DNA of 64,000 nt from Nitrospiraceae bacterium (GTDB taxonomy: Bacteria; Nitrospirota; Nitrospiria; Nitrospirales; UBA8639), in NCBI GenBank assembly GCA_020632635.1, contig JACKFE010000006.1, forward strand, positions 69,113-133,112, read 5' to 3'. This document shows, piece by piece, positions 51,693 through 60,111 of this stretch. Each line of letters begins with the position of its first letter. Position 1 is the first letter of the stretch. Below the pieces are notes generated by a model. The model was not told the DNA's origin, did no database searches, and worked only from the letters and a program-made list of their open reading frames with translations. The position numbers and the translations under genes were made by a program.

Positions 51693-52843
51693 CGCGAACC
51701 TGGAGGTGGGCGCACCACCACTCGGAGACCGTCCACCAATCCCTCCTCATCCAAGGACGACACGATCAGATCCCCCTCTGAGACCCCACCAAGAATTTCG
51801 ACAAAATCCCAGTTTTTTAAACCGACGTCGAGAGCCCGTGTCCTTAACGTTTCATGCTCCACGACAAAGACCGTACTCCCTTCGAATAGCGCTGCAGCGG
51901 GAACCCGCAACACATCGTCTTTTACTGAAAGAATCACCTCGACGTCGGCGGAAGTACCCGGGAGGAGCATGGAAGCAAAGGCTTCATCCTCCAGTTCCAC
52001 TTCAATTTCCACTGTCCGGTTTTGCTCTTCCACATCCAGCACATAGGGCGCAATATGATGCACATGCCCTTTATAAGCCTGACCGGGAAACGGATCGAGA
52101 GTCACGCGAACCGGCTGATTTTCCAGAATTCTGGCAGAATCAACTTCATCCATAGGAGCACTGATATAAATTGAAGAAGGATCAATCAAATCAAGGACGG
52201 GTGGGACGGGAAGCGCCGGGGGGGAAGGCGTCGTCCACTCACCCACTTCAATATCCAGCTCCGCCACCACTCCATCAAATGGAGCCTGAAGCACCGTTTT
52301 AGCCAAAACGGCCTTGGCCTCGGTGATGGCCGATCGAGCCCTGGCAATTTCCGCTTCCGATTGTTTGCAGGATACGCGCGTGGTCTGCGCGGTGTTTTCA
52401 TAATTATCCAGCAAGTCTGTCGACACCAACTCCCGTTCTTTTAATTGTTGATACCGAAGAAATTCACGTTGTGCGCGAGCGGCCTCCAGACAAACTCGTT
52501 CCCGTCTCACCTGAACGACGGCCAACTCCCGTTCTGACATCTGAACCGCCGCCCGTTGACTCTCATCATGCAACCGAAGCAGCACATCCCCCCGATGCAC
52601 CCGCGCCCCTTTTCTGAAAGGAATCTCAGCCACCCGCCCCCCGATTTCAGGAGATAATTTGGCCCGTTGCCGAGCCTTCACTGTACCAGCCCGGGAGTTG
52701 GTAATCGTTTCCTCCACCCGTCCTCGATCAACCGTTACCACCGACACTGACAAGGGGGCAGGCGCAAAGACCCGCACCTTCAAATAGAACATGATCCCGA
52801 GTACCCCTAAGAGCACCCCACCCCGAATAAGCCACCGTTTCAT
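51689..52843 (-). CDS. Periplasmic adaptor protein (MacA/HlyD-like)
   Basis: 384 residues from the ATG at 52843. The membrane anchor is W-L-I-R-G-G-V-L-L-G-V-L-G-I-M-F-Y-L. A biotinyl-lipoyl hybrid (A-K-L-S-P-E-I-G-G-R-V), a helical hairpin (about 90-190), and beta-barrel domains follow. It would link the inner-membrane ABC complex to an outer-membrane channel; no TolC-like gene is near. It is the first gene of a four-gene minus-strand operon. The frame extends to 52951 without a good start. Confidence 0.9.
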   Translation of the reverse strand: MKRWLIRGGVLLGVLGIMFYLKVRVFAPAPLSVSVVTVDRGRVEETITNSRAGTVKARQRAKLSPEIGGRVAEIPFRKGARVHRGDVLLRLHDESQRAAVQMSERELAVVQVRRERVCLEAARAQREFLRYQQLKERELVSTDLLDNYENTAQTTRVSCKQSEAEIARARSAITEAKAVLAKTVLQAPFDGVVAELDIEVGEWTTPSPPALPVPPVLDLIDPSSIYISAPMDEVDSARILENQPVRVTLDPFPGQAYKGHVHHIAPYVLDVEEQNRTVEIEVELEDEAFASMLLPGTSADVEVILSVKDDVLRVPAAALFEGSTVFVVEHETLRTRALDVGLKNWDFVEILGGVSEGDLIVSSLDEEGLVDGLRVVVRPPPGSR

Positions 52844-53159
52844 GGATCGAAGTGTACCACAGGCAAGAGAAGAGATACGGGAACAATCAGGAAATTTTTG
52901 ACCGAAAAAATCCGTCGGCAAATCGCCAGTGAGGAATTTCTCCACATACACTCCTTCTGATGAACATCGCTTTCAGCGGAAAATGTGAAGAAGGCAATTA
53001 TCTGCATTCACGAAATGATAAAATACAGAAAGACGGTAGCTTTCTTCTTCACAATCAAGGAGGAGAGGGCAAGTCGTGATTCAGCCGACGATCTCGGGCA
53101 TTCAGGCTAAATCCACGAAGAGTCTGGGTACAGACTCATCCAGGTAAGGAGGGATTGTT
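52844..53159. other. Divergent intergenic region, possible short ORF
   Basis: 316 bases between the adaptor and CBS genes. It should hold both promoters. On the plus strand a GTG at 53076 opens a 23-codon frame ending at TAA 53145-53147, just before the GGAGG site of the CBS gene. An AAGGAGGAGAGG sequence lies upstream, but the spacing is long, so translation is doubtful. Nothing else is seen. Confidence 0.4.
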
Positions 53160-53576
53160 ATGCCAAATCTAATGGAAGTCATGAGACACGAAGTTAAAGC
53201 GGTGCCACACACGTCCCCAATTAGTGAAGCCGCGCAACAGATGAAGATATGGCGAGTCAGCGCGCTCCTCGTCAAACACAATCACGACTTCGTGGGAATC
53301 ATTACGGATACCGACATTGTCAGAAAGGGAGTGGCCGAAACCAAGGATTTATCGGGTATAACCGTCGCCAGCATTATGACGACGCCATTTATTACGATTG
53401 ATTCTCAACACAGTCCACGCGAAGCCCAACAGATAATGGCCGATTCGGGTGTCCGTCATTTGGTCGTCCGTCAGGGACAAGCCATTACCGGTATTGTCTC
53501 AATGAGGGATCTCCTGGTTTTTTCTCAGCATGCCGGAGAGGCAAAATATGCCGAACCCAAAATCGGGGTAGACTAA
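53160..53576 (+). CDS. Two-CBS-domain protein
   Basis: 138 residues with a tandem CBS pair: the first at about 8-60 (P-I-S-E-A-A-Q-Q-M and I-I-T-D-T-D-I-V), the second at about 70-125 (S-P-R-E-A-Q-Q-I-M and I-V-S-M-R-D-L-L). CBS pairs bind adenine nucleotides and report energy state. It has no catalytic domain, so it would work by partner binding. ATG follows AAGGAGGGATT. It is alone on the plus strand. Members of this family are common in nitrite oxidisers and other lithotrophs. Confidence 0.9.
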   Translation: MPNLMEVMRHEVKAVPHTSPISEAAQQMKIWRVSALLVKHNHDFVGIITDTDIVRKGVAETKDLSGITVASIMTTPFITIDSQHSPREAQQIMADSGVRHLVVRQGQAITGIVSMRDLLVFSQHAGEAKYAEPKIGVD

Positions 53577-53625
53577 TCGCAGGACTCGGGAAAATCAGAT
53601 GCGTTTCTTAAGGATTGAAACGCCC

Positions 53626-53662
53626 TAAAAAAAACCCCAAGAGCCGTGGAGGCTCTTGGGGT
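53626..53662 (-). terminator. Intrinsic terminator of DEAD-box helicase gene
   Basis: On the minus strand a perfect 12-bp stem, GACCCCAAGAGCC region paired with GGCTCTTGGGG (53634-53645 and 53651-53662), is followed by a run of T. It lies 55 bases past the helicase stop and could also stop the CBS transcript. Confidence 0.88.
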
Positions 53663-53717
53663 CGCCTTTCCTCAACCTCCCAGCGGCTGAGGAGCAAGAC
53701 CATCTTTTCCAACAATT

Positions 53718-55040
53718 CTAAAACGTATACGAGGATGGCCGCGGTCCGCGTCCCGACTGATTTCGCCGTGGGCGATCAGGCCTGGCACCCACGCTGGGGC
53801 CGTTGCCATTCCCATTACCAAATCCAGGCCGATTGGGCCGTGGTCCCCTTGGACCATTGCCGTTGGCTCCCTGAGGACGAGGCGTCCGGGTAGCAGCATG
53901 ACTCACCGCAGGTGGACGGCTCCCAGGAGCACAGGGCACCGGCTTCCCGAGCAATCGCTCGATCGCTCGCAACGACCGGATATCCTCTTCCGTCACAAAA
54001 CTAGTGGCTCCGCCCGTAGCTTTCATCCTAGCGGTGCGACCAATCCGATGGACATAATCTTCCGGGACATTCGGTAAGTCATAATTAATCACGTGGCGGA
54101 TATTGTCGACATCCAACCCACGAGCTGCAATATCGGTGGCCACAAGGATTTGAAAACGCCCCCGCCGGAACCCTTCCAAGGCATTTCGACGTTGAGTCAA
54201 TCGACGCCCCGCATGCATTACCGCCACGCGATGGCCGATTTTCTCCAACGTTTCCCCAATACGATCGGCCCGATGTTTCGTGCGCGTAAACACCAGGACC
54301 GATTCCTTATTTTCTTTGAGTAAGGAAATCAATAACGGAGTCTTATCAGAGGACACCGTATGATGAATGGTATGAGTCACCCCTTCTGCCGGTGTGGCCG
54401 ATTTTGAAACCAACGCTTTCACGGGATCTTTTAACGACATTCTGGCCAAGTCACCCAGATTATCCGGCATGGTCGCCGAAAATAGCAGTGTTTGCCGTAC
54501 CAGCGGCAACGCTTCAATGATCTGATTCAATTGAGGCGCAAAACCCATATCCAACATCCGATCCGCTTCATCCAATACGACGATCTGCAACTTTGTGAAG
54601 TTCACGGTGCCCTGCCACATATGATCCAGTAACCGACCAGGGGTGGCCACGAGAATATCCGGACGTTGCCGTAATCCACGGATCTGAGCCTGCATATCAT
54701 CGCCACCCACCACGGTCGTGCCGAAAATTCCACGAGCCCGCCCGAACTTGGTCAGCGTGGCTTGAATTTGAAAAGCTAATTCCCGAGTTGGGGCCAGAAT
54801 TAACCCTCGTGGCGCCGATTTGGGACCATCAGCCAACCGTTCAATCATGGGGATGACAAACGCGGCGGTTTTCCCCGTTCCGGTTTGCGCACAACCCAGA
54901 ACATCCTTACCAGCCAGAGCCGGAGGAATCGCCTGTTGCTGAATAGGGGTAGGTTCCACGAATCCCCCTTTTTCCAAAGCCTGAACGAGGCTATCGGACA
55001 CACCAAGAGCACTAAACTGAGATAACACAGTTGAAGACAT
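53718..55040 (-). CDS. DEAD-box RNA helicase (RhlE-like)
   Basis: 440 residues. Q motif (F-V-E-P-T-P-I-Q-Q-Q-A-I), Walker A A-Q-T-G-T-G-K-T, V-L-D-E-A-D, S-A-T, and H-R-I-G-R-T-A-R are in order. The tail from about residue 370 is Gly/Asn/Arg/Pro-rich, as in RhlE/CsdA-type helicases. It unwinds RNA in ribosome assembly or cold adaptation. Its leader of about 300 bases is long for a gene of this type. It has its own terminator and no partners beside it. Confidence 0.95.
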   Translation of the reverse strand: MSSTVLSQFSALGVSDSLVQALEKGGFVEPTPIQQQAIPPALAGKDVLGCAQTGTGKTAAFVIPMIERLADGPKSAPRGLILAPTRELAFQIQATLTKFGRARGIFGTTVVGGDDMQAQIRGLRQRPDILVATPGRLLDHMWQGTVNFTKLQIVVLDEADRMLDMGFAPQLNQIIEALPLVRQTLLFSATMPDNLGDLARMSLKDPVKALVSKSATPAEGVTHTIHHTVSSDKTPLLISLLKENKESVLVFTRTKHRADRIGETLEKIGHRVAVMHAGRRLTQRRNALEGFRRGRFQILVATDIAARGLDVDNIRHVINYDLPNVPEDYVHRIGRTARMKATGGATSFVTEEDIRSLRAIERLLGKPVPCAPGSRPPAVSHAATRTPRPQGANGNGPRGPRPNRPGFGNGNGNGPSVGARPDRPRRNQSGRGPRPSSYTF

Positions 55041-55351
55041 ACTACTTCCTTTTGTTATTGAGATCGTATTGACACGTAGTCAGAAAACCGAGGGAGGCAG
55101 AAACCAGGGTGGAAAGTCCGCTCCGAGCAGAGTCTGGTCGCGATACGATCGCGGGGCCCGGAGTCTTTTATCCGTTCACGCCGCCGGACCGAATCGGTCA
55201 TGAACAAACCACAGCCTACAGGACATCTCCCCTTCTGTCAATTGAACCGATGCTGAAAACCGGTACCAGAGAGGGCGGGCACGGAAAGATTTGTTTCACC
55301 TTGATCAGGTATAACGTGCTCTACGCCATATTCCAATAAGGAGTCGTTGCT
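55041..55351. other. Divergent intergenic region between helicase and terC
   Basis: 311 bases with no gene seen. It must hold promoters for both flanks. A hairpin CGCGAT-ACG-ATCGCG lies near 55140. A yybP-ykoY (Mn2+) riboswitch, often found before terC genes, was looked for and is not evident. The terC ribosome-binding site AAGGAG lies at the right end. Confidence 0.5.
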
Positions 55352-56095
55352 ATGGATTGGTTGATGGATCCTCAGGCCTGGATGGCCCTGCTGACACTAA
55401 CTGCCCTGGAAATTGTCCTCGGTATCGACAACATCATTTTCATCTCCATTTTGGCCGGAAAACTTCCCCCCGAAGAGCAATCCAAAGCCCGTACCGTGGG
55501 ATTAGCAGTCGCCATGATTACCCGGTTGCTCTTGCTTATGTCTCTCTCATGGTTGATGACGCTCACCACCCCCCTCTTTGCCATACTGTCACAGACCATC
55601 TCAGGCCGAGACCTCATCCTCCTGGCAGGTGGCCTTTTCCTCCTAATCAAAGCCACCTTGGAAATCCATGAGAAGCTGGAAGGGGAAGAACACCAAGGGG
55701 AAACCCGCGGCACGGCCTCATTTGGAGCCATCATCATCCAAATCGCACTACTCGATATTGTCTTTTCCCTGGATTCCGTCATCACGGCCATCGGCATGGC
55801 CAGTCACCTTTGGATCATGACGGTCGCCATCGTCATTGCCGTGGGTGTCATGATGGTGGCGTCTCACTCCATTAGCCGGTTTATCGACCAACATCCCACC
55901 TTGAAAGTCCTGGCCTTATCATTCTTGTTGATGATCGGCGTCATGCTCATCGGAGAGGGGCTGGAATTTCATATCCCCAAAGGCTACATTTACTTTGCCA
56001 TGGCCTTTTCAGTGTGTGTGGAAATGCTCAATCTCAAGATTCGACGAAAGACCGGTTCACCCATTAAACTGCGTCAGCGATATGTGGAAGAATAA
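55352..56095 (+). CDS. TerC-family integral membrane protein
   Basis: 247 residues with seven or so membrane helices. The TerC motif L-E-I-V-L-G-I-D-N-I-I-F-I-S occurs near residues 20-33, and the mirrored D-I-V-F-S-L-D-S-V-I-T-A-I-G near 128. Family members handle Mn2+ export or metal loading of exported proteins; the older tellurite name is historical. ATG is at 55352 with AAGGAG. It is monocistronic. A metal role would suit the environment, but the specific ion is unproven. Confidence 0.92.
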   Translation: MDWLMDPQAWMALLTLTALEIVLGIDNIIFISILAGKLPPEEQSKARTVGLAVAMITRLLLLMSLSWLMTLTTPLFAILSQTISGRDLILLAGGLFLLIKATLEIHEKLEGEEHQGETRGTASFGAIIIQIALLDIVFSLDSVITAIGMASHLWIMTVAIVIAVGVMMVASHSISRFIDQHPTLKVLALSFLLMIGVMLIGEGLEFHIPKGYIYFAMAFSVCVEMLNLKIRRKTGSPIKLRQRYVEE

Positions 56096-56214
56096 CAACC
56101 TATGCGGTAGACGGCCTTGGGTCCGGCAAGGAGGATGAATCACCATCACCACGCCGGTCAGATTTTTCGCACGATACCTCACGAAGCCATGCTCACATCC
56201 TGCAAGCACCACTC

Positions 56215-56709
56215 ATGAGTTCTCTATACGATATCACCTGCCAGACGATCACCGGCGAATCACAATCCCTGGGCGATTACCGGGGAAAGATCTTGCTCAT
56301 TGTCAATACCGCCAGCCAATGCGGGTTCACCCCTCATTTCAAAGGACTCCAGGCACTCTACCTCAAATATCAGACACAAGGCCTGGAAGTACTGGGTTTT
56401 CCCTGTAACCAATTCGGCAAACAAGATCCCGGCAGCCATGAAGAGATTCTGTCGTTTTGCCAAAATCACTACCAAATTACCTTTCCCATGTTTGCTAAAA
56501 TCGACGTTAATGGGCCCCAGGCCCATCCATTGTTCGAATACCTGAAATCACAAAGTCCGGGTGTCCTGGGCACCGAAGCAATCAAATGGAATTTCACCAA
56601 ATTCCTGGTAGATCAGACCGGCGCCGTTCGCCAGCGCTTTGCCCCAACCACGAATCCCAACGCTATCGAGCCGGCAATTCAAGCGTTGATCAAACCACCA
56701 TCGCACTAG
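56215..56709 (+). CDS. Glutathione peroxidase (Cys type)
   Basis: 164 residues. Thioredoxin-fold peroxidase with the catalytic Cys in N-T-A-S-Q-C-G-F-T near residue 36. F-P-C-N-Q-F-G (resolving Cys) follows, then W-N-F-T-K-F, giving the Q and W of the triad. It has Cys, not selenocysteine. There is no signal peptide, so it is cytoplasmic. In bacteria this type usually takes electrons from thioredoxin. It follows terC by 119 bases on the same strand. Confidence 0.94.
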   Translation: MSSLYDITCQTITGESQSLGDYRGKILLIVNTASQCGFTPHFKGLQALYLKYQTQGLEVLGFPCNQFGKQDPGSHEEILSFCQNHYQITFPMFAKIDVNGPQAHPLFEYLKSQSPGVLGTEAIKWNFTKFLVDQTGAVRQRFAPTTNPNAIEPAIQALIKPPSH

Positions 56710-57069
56710 CAGGCGGTTGAAACATAGGAAAGAACCCCCCAGCAAGCTGGGGAGTATCCAAGAGCAGATTTTCATGAAACCGTTCAAGAGGAATGGCTCT
56801 TGAGATGATACGGACCTAGTCTCCTCAAGGATTCAGGCTATTCAAAAAATCCCGTCTGGCGCAGGCGCAGCCCTTTAACGAATGAACCATAGGGAGAAGA
56901 ACATGTGCCGGTCAAAGAAGCGGCAGCGCCGCAGACGGAACGTTTCACCAGTTTGTCAGGAAGCAACTCCAAAACAGGAAGGAATATCCCATCTGTACTT
57001 TCGCCGAATTTCTGATTAGGATTCCCCAACAGAAACCTTCCTACGTTTTTTAAAGATTGAACGATCCCT
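56710..57069. other. Intergenic region upstream of glgC
   Basis: 360 bases. A hairpin CCCCAGC-AA-GCTGGGG near 56735-56751 may end the peroxidase transcript. A minus-strand open frame of 80 codons (56838-57080) runs across it and into glgC. It lacks a ribosome-binding site and was not accepted as a gene. No strong promoter is visible before glgC. Confidence 0.5.
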
Positions 57070-58314
57070 ATGCGTGACATCTATACCATGATCCTGGCGG
57101 GCGGACGGGGAGAACGGCTGCTGCCGCTTACCCAACACCGCGCCAAACCGGCCGTGCCCTTCGGCGGGAAATATCGCATCATCGACGTCACGTTGAGTAA
57201 TTGCCTGAATTCCGGACTCCGGAAAATCGCGGTGCTTATTCAATATAAATCCCACTCACTGGATCGACACATCCGACGGGGATGGTCCATCTTTAATCCG
57301 GAACTGGGAGAATTTATCTTTTCAATTCCACCGCAACAGCGCATTAGCACCGAATGGTACCGGGGCACAGCCGATGCCGTTTTTCAAAATCTATTCTTGT
57401 TGGAACAGGAACGCCCTAAGTATTTGCTGGTGTTGGCAGGCGACCATATCTATAAAATGAACTATGCCGATATGTATCGCTACATGCAGGATACCCAGGC
57501 CGATGTGGTTGTCGGCGCCATCGAGTGGCCCATTGAGGAAACCCGACAATTCGGGGTACTTGGCGTCGATCCCAGCATGCGCGTGATCCGCTTTGAAGAA
57601 AAACCCCCTAATCCGTTTCCCTTGCCCCACGACCCGACACATGCCTTCATTTCCATGGGCATTTATCTCTTCCGGACAGACAAGCTCTACGAAGAACTCA
57701 AAAAAGACGCAGGCCTGGCAACCGCGCATGACTTCGGAAGAAATATCATTCCCGGCATGATTCATAACCACCGGATCTTTGCCTATAACTTTCAGGACGA
57801 AAACAAAAAGCAGGTCAAATACTGGCGGGACATCGGCACCCTGGATGCCTACTATGAAGCCAACATGGACCTCGTGACAGTCGACCCTCTGCTCAACCTC
57901 TATGATGAAGCTTGGCCGATCCGCACCTACCAAGGACAATTTCCCCCCGCCAAATTCGTCTTTGCCGATCAGTATCCCGGCGGGCGCGTCGGCATGGCCT
58001 TGGACTCCATCGTATCCGGCGGATGCATTATTTCAGGCGGACGAGTCCAGAAAAGCATCTTGGCCCCGGACGTGCGTGTGGATCAACATGCCGACGTTCA
58101 GGAATCCGTCATCATGGAAAACGTGGAAATTGGAGAGCGATCCCGTATCCGTCGCGCCATTATCGACAAGGGCGTCATCATCCCGCCCCATACGGTCATC
58201 GGATATGATCTCGAAACGGATAAAACCCGCTATACGGTCACCGAAGACGGCATCGTGGTCGTAACGGCAGCGACCTCGTCTCTCAACGCTCCCATACAAG
58301 AGAGGCCAGACTAG
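57070..58314 (+). CDS. glgC: Glucose-1-phosphate adenylyltransferase
   Basis: 414 residues. It makes ADP-glucose for glycogen. The nucleotidyltransferase domain begins M-I-L-A-G-G-R-G-E-R-L at 7-17, has V-L-A-G-D-H-I-Y-K-M near 135 and F-E-E-K-P. The C-terminal left-handed beta-helix has S-I-V-S-G-G-C-I-I and I-I-D-K-G-V-I-I-P. The start ATG has no strong ribosome-binding site. glgA and other glycogen genes are not adjacent. A regulatory arginine pattern near the N-terminus (Q-H-R-A-K-P) is kept. Confidence 0.96.
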   Translation: MRDIYTMILAGGRGERLLPLTQHRAKPAVPFGGKYRIIDVTLSNCLNSGLRKIAVLIQYKSHSLDRHIRRGWSIFNPELGEFIFSIPPQQRISTEWYRGTADAVFQNLFLLEQERPKYLLVLAGDHIYKMNYADMYRYMQDTQADVVVGAIEWPIEETRQFGVLGVDPSMRVIRFEEKPPNPFPLPHDPTHAFISMGIYLFRTDKLYEELKKDAGLATAHDFGRNIIPGMIHNHRIFAYNFQDENKKQVKYWRDIGTLDAYYEANMDLVTVDPLLNLYDEAWPIRTYQGQFPPAKFVFADQYPGGRVGMALDSIVSGGCIISGGRVQKSILAPDVRVDQHADVQESVIMENVEIGERSRIRRAIIDKGVIIPPHTVIGYDLETDKTRYTVTEDGIVVVTAATSSLNAPIQERPD

Positions 58315-58520
58315 AGAAGACCAGGGGCTCCAGCAACCTCGAGAAGAAAAAACGAGAACCGTTACACCAAAGCCTCCCATCAAAGGGCCGCACTCTTTTC
58401 AAAATAGCCGTATCCAAATGTTCCCAGACCGATTACACTACAGTTGAACGATTACTCGAAGAGTTCAAAATCTCATGCATCGTCTTATTATCTTCCGATT
58501 CAAGAAAGGACACATCATCC

Positions 58521-58880
58521 ATGGCCCAGCACTACAGACAATTTGCCGAGGGTGAATTCGGAGAACTTCATGGATACACGGGCAAGAACGCCCCAGCCGG
58601 TACCGTCGCACTCATAGAAGAGGACGGGAAGACCCTCACCGCTGAAGGCCTGAAATTCTGCAAAATGCGCGGCATCGCGTCACCAAATGTGGAAGCGATA
58701 CGCGTCATTTACGATCAATACCATACGCCTGCCCTGGGACATGCGGTAGAGGCGCAAATTCTGAATGCCACATTGGTGAGAGAACAACAAGAAAACACCA
58801 AGAAAATCTCGGAGCGGCTTCGATTAGATTGGGAATCACAAGACAAAGCCTATAAAGAACAGGCCACCGCAAAAAAATAA
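58521..58880 (+). CDS. Hypothetical protein, 119 residues
   Basis: 119 residues from ATG, with AAGGACAC upstream. It is soluble, with no signal or membrane part. The middle (E-D-G-K-T-L-T-A-E-G-L-K-F-C-K-M-R-G) and the helical, charged C-terminus (R-E-Q-Q-E-N-T-K-K-I-S-E-R-L) can be read, but no family was recognised. Codon use matches its neighbours. It is 207 bases after glgC and 60 before the lysine-rich small protein. Confidence 0.65.
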   Translation: MAQHYRQFAEGEFGELHGYTGKNAPAGTVALIEEDGKTLTAEGLKFCKMRGIASPNVEAIRVIYDQYHTPALGHAVEAQILNATLVREQQENTKKISERLRLDWESQDKAYKEQATAKK

Positions 58881-58940
58881 CAATCAAGGGCTTTCAGCAT
58901 CACACATCATCATTCACCTCTCTCATAAAGGAGCATTTCG

Positions 58941-59033
58941 ATGGGAAAAAGTCAGGACGCCCGCAAAGAAACCAAAAAGAAACCCACCAAGACCTTGAAA
59001 GAAAAACGCGCTGAGAAAAAAACCAAAAAGTAA
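58941..59033 (+). CDS. Lysine-rich small protein, 30 residues
   Basis: ATG at 58941 with AAAGGAG 8 bases upstream and a TAA at 59031. The 30 residues start M-G-K-S-Q-D-A-R-K-E-T-K-K-K-P and end E-K-K-T-K-K, with 14 lysines. Similar short Lys-rich proteins beginning M-G-K-S are known in many proteobacterial genomes with no assigned role. The charge suggests binding to nucleic acid. A hairpin follows 25 bases later. It is below most gene-caller length limits. Confidence 0.7.
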   Translation: MGKSQDARKETKKKPTKTLKEKRAEKKTKK

Positions 59034-59057
59034 TCTCCTCCCACCAAACCCCTTCCC

Positions 59058-59094
59058 CTTGACCGACGAGGGCCATCTCTCCTCGCCGGTCAAG
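59058..59094 (+). terminator. Hairpin after the small Lys-rich gene
   Basis: CTTGACCG and CGGTCAAG arms with an internal CGAGG/CCTCG extension form a stem of about 13 bp. There is no T-run on the plus strand, so termination is likely but not certain. Confidence 0.55.
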
Positions 59095-59244
59095 TAGGGC
59101 TCGCCCGCAGAATCCCTCCCGATCAAACAGTCGTTCAATTCAACTTCAATCAGCACCCACGGCTTTTTTTCAAAAAGCGTGCGCGCGTCTTTGCCTCTCC
59201 CCTCCTTCACGATTTCCTCAACATCAGAACGGTTGCCTGTGCAT

Positions 59245-59281
59245 TTGACTTTGCCAAATATGTCCATTACTCTAGACATAT
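59245..59281 (+). promoter_or_regulatory. arsR promoter -35 and overlapping operator
   Basis: TTGACT at 59245-59250 is followed by a perfect inverted repeat, ATATGTC (59258-59264) and GACATAT (59275-59281), 10 bases apart. The right arm covers the first two bases of the arsR ATG (59280). ArsR dimers bind such palindromes, so this is the probable autoregulatory site. Confidence 0.72.
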
Positions 59282-59657
59282 GGAAATTCAAGAAGCCTTA
59301 ACCGCATTTACCGCGCTGTCACAAGAAACACGCCTGAACGTCTTTCGTCTATTAGTGGAATACGGACCGGAGGGAGTACCCGCCGGCACACTCAGCGAGA
59401 CTTTGTGCATTCCTCACAACACCCTCTCATTTCATCTCACTCACATGAGCAATGCCCAGCTCGTGCGCTCCCGTCGGATCGGCCGCTCCATCATTTACAG
59501 CGCGAATTTTGAATTTTTCACGAACCTCATTCGGTATATGGTGGAGGATTGTTGCCGTGAAGACATGGCCAACATCAAAACCCATAAGACCAAAAATTGC
59601 AGCATCATTGAACTCTCACATTGTTGTCCTCCCGTTCCTCAGGGAACCAAAACATGA
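59280..59657 (+). CDS. arsR: ArsR-family arsenic-responsive repressor
   Basis: 125 residues. A winged helix-turn-helix with L-S-Q-E-T-R-L-N-V-F-R-L-L and N-T-L-S-F-H-L-T-H as recognition helix. The usual E-L-C-V-C-D metal motif of the alpha3 helix is missing: the segment reads L-S-E-T-L-C-I-P. Instead the C-terminus has D-C-C-R-E and S-H-C-C-P, suggesting the alternative As(III) site seen in ArsR of other bacteria. It represses arsC-acr3 downstream and probably itself. Its ATG lies within the operator. Confidence 0.9.
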   Translation: MEIQEALTAFTALSQETRLNVFRLLVEYGPEGVPAGTLSETLCIPHNTLSFHLTHMSNAQLVRSRRIGRSIIYSANFEFFTNLIRYMVEDCCREDMANIKTHKTKNCSIIELSHCCPPVPQGTKT

Positions 59658-59688
59658 CACGGCTTCATCAAAGTAGTCAGAAACCCTC

Positions 59689-60111
59689 ATGACCAACAGC
59701 CCCAGACACATCCTGGTGCTCTGCACCGGGAACTCCTGCCGTTCCATCATGGGGGAAGCTCTGATCAACCAGTTGGGAAAAGGGCGTTACCGGGCCTGGA
59801 GCGCCGGAAGCCAGCCAACCGGATCTATCCACCCTGGATCCATCGCCACCTTGAACCGACATGGGATCGACCCCGGAAAGCCGCACAGCAAATCGTGGAA
59901 CGATATGGCCGACCAATCGTTTGACATGGTGATTACCGTATGCGACCAAGCCGCTCAAGAAGCCTGCCCCCGCTTTCCCGGCAATCCCAAGACACTCCAT
60001 TGGAGCATTCCCGATCCAGGCCGGGCCGCAGGAACGGAAGCCCAACTCCAAGCGGCGTTCGATGAGGCCTTCTTCCTGCTCAAACACAAAATTGAACACT
60101 TACTCACGTGA
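59689..60111 (+). CDS. arsC: Arsenate reductase, thioredoxin-coupled (LMW-PTPase type)
   Basis: 140 residues. The P-loop C-T-G-N-S-C-R-S at 12-19 holds the nucleophile Cys12, and the pair C-D-Q-A...A-C-P-R near residues 86-92 gives the redox cysteines. It reduces arsenate to arsenite with thioredoxin (trxA at 11631 is a candidate). The W-S-I-P-D-P loop is typical. It begins 31 bases after arsR. Its stop overlaps the acr3 GTG by 4 bases (GTGA). Confidence 0.94.
   Translation: MTNSPRHILVLCTGNSCRSIMGEALINQLGKGRYRAWSAGSQPTGSIHPGSIATLNRHGIDPGKPHSKSWNDMADQSFDMVITVCDQAAQEACPRFPGNPKTLHWSIPDPGRAAGTEAQLQAAFDEAFFLLKHKIEHLLT

Noticed and set aside
55041..55351. Mn2+ (yybP-ykoY) riboswitch before terC
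   Set aside because: TerC genes often have one, so it was looked for, but the conserved core bases are not present.
56838..57080. Minus-strand open frame of 80 codons before glgC
   Set aside because: No ribosome-binding site, overlaps the glgC start antisense, and no recognisable domain. It is kept only as a possible repeat.
58923..59291. Minus-strand open frame of 122 codons
   Set aside because: It lies antisense to the lysine-rich small gene, the hairpin and the arsR promoter, and its C-terminal Phe/Gly-rich part is just the reverse of the Lys codons.
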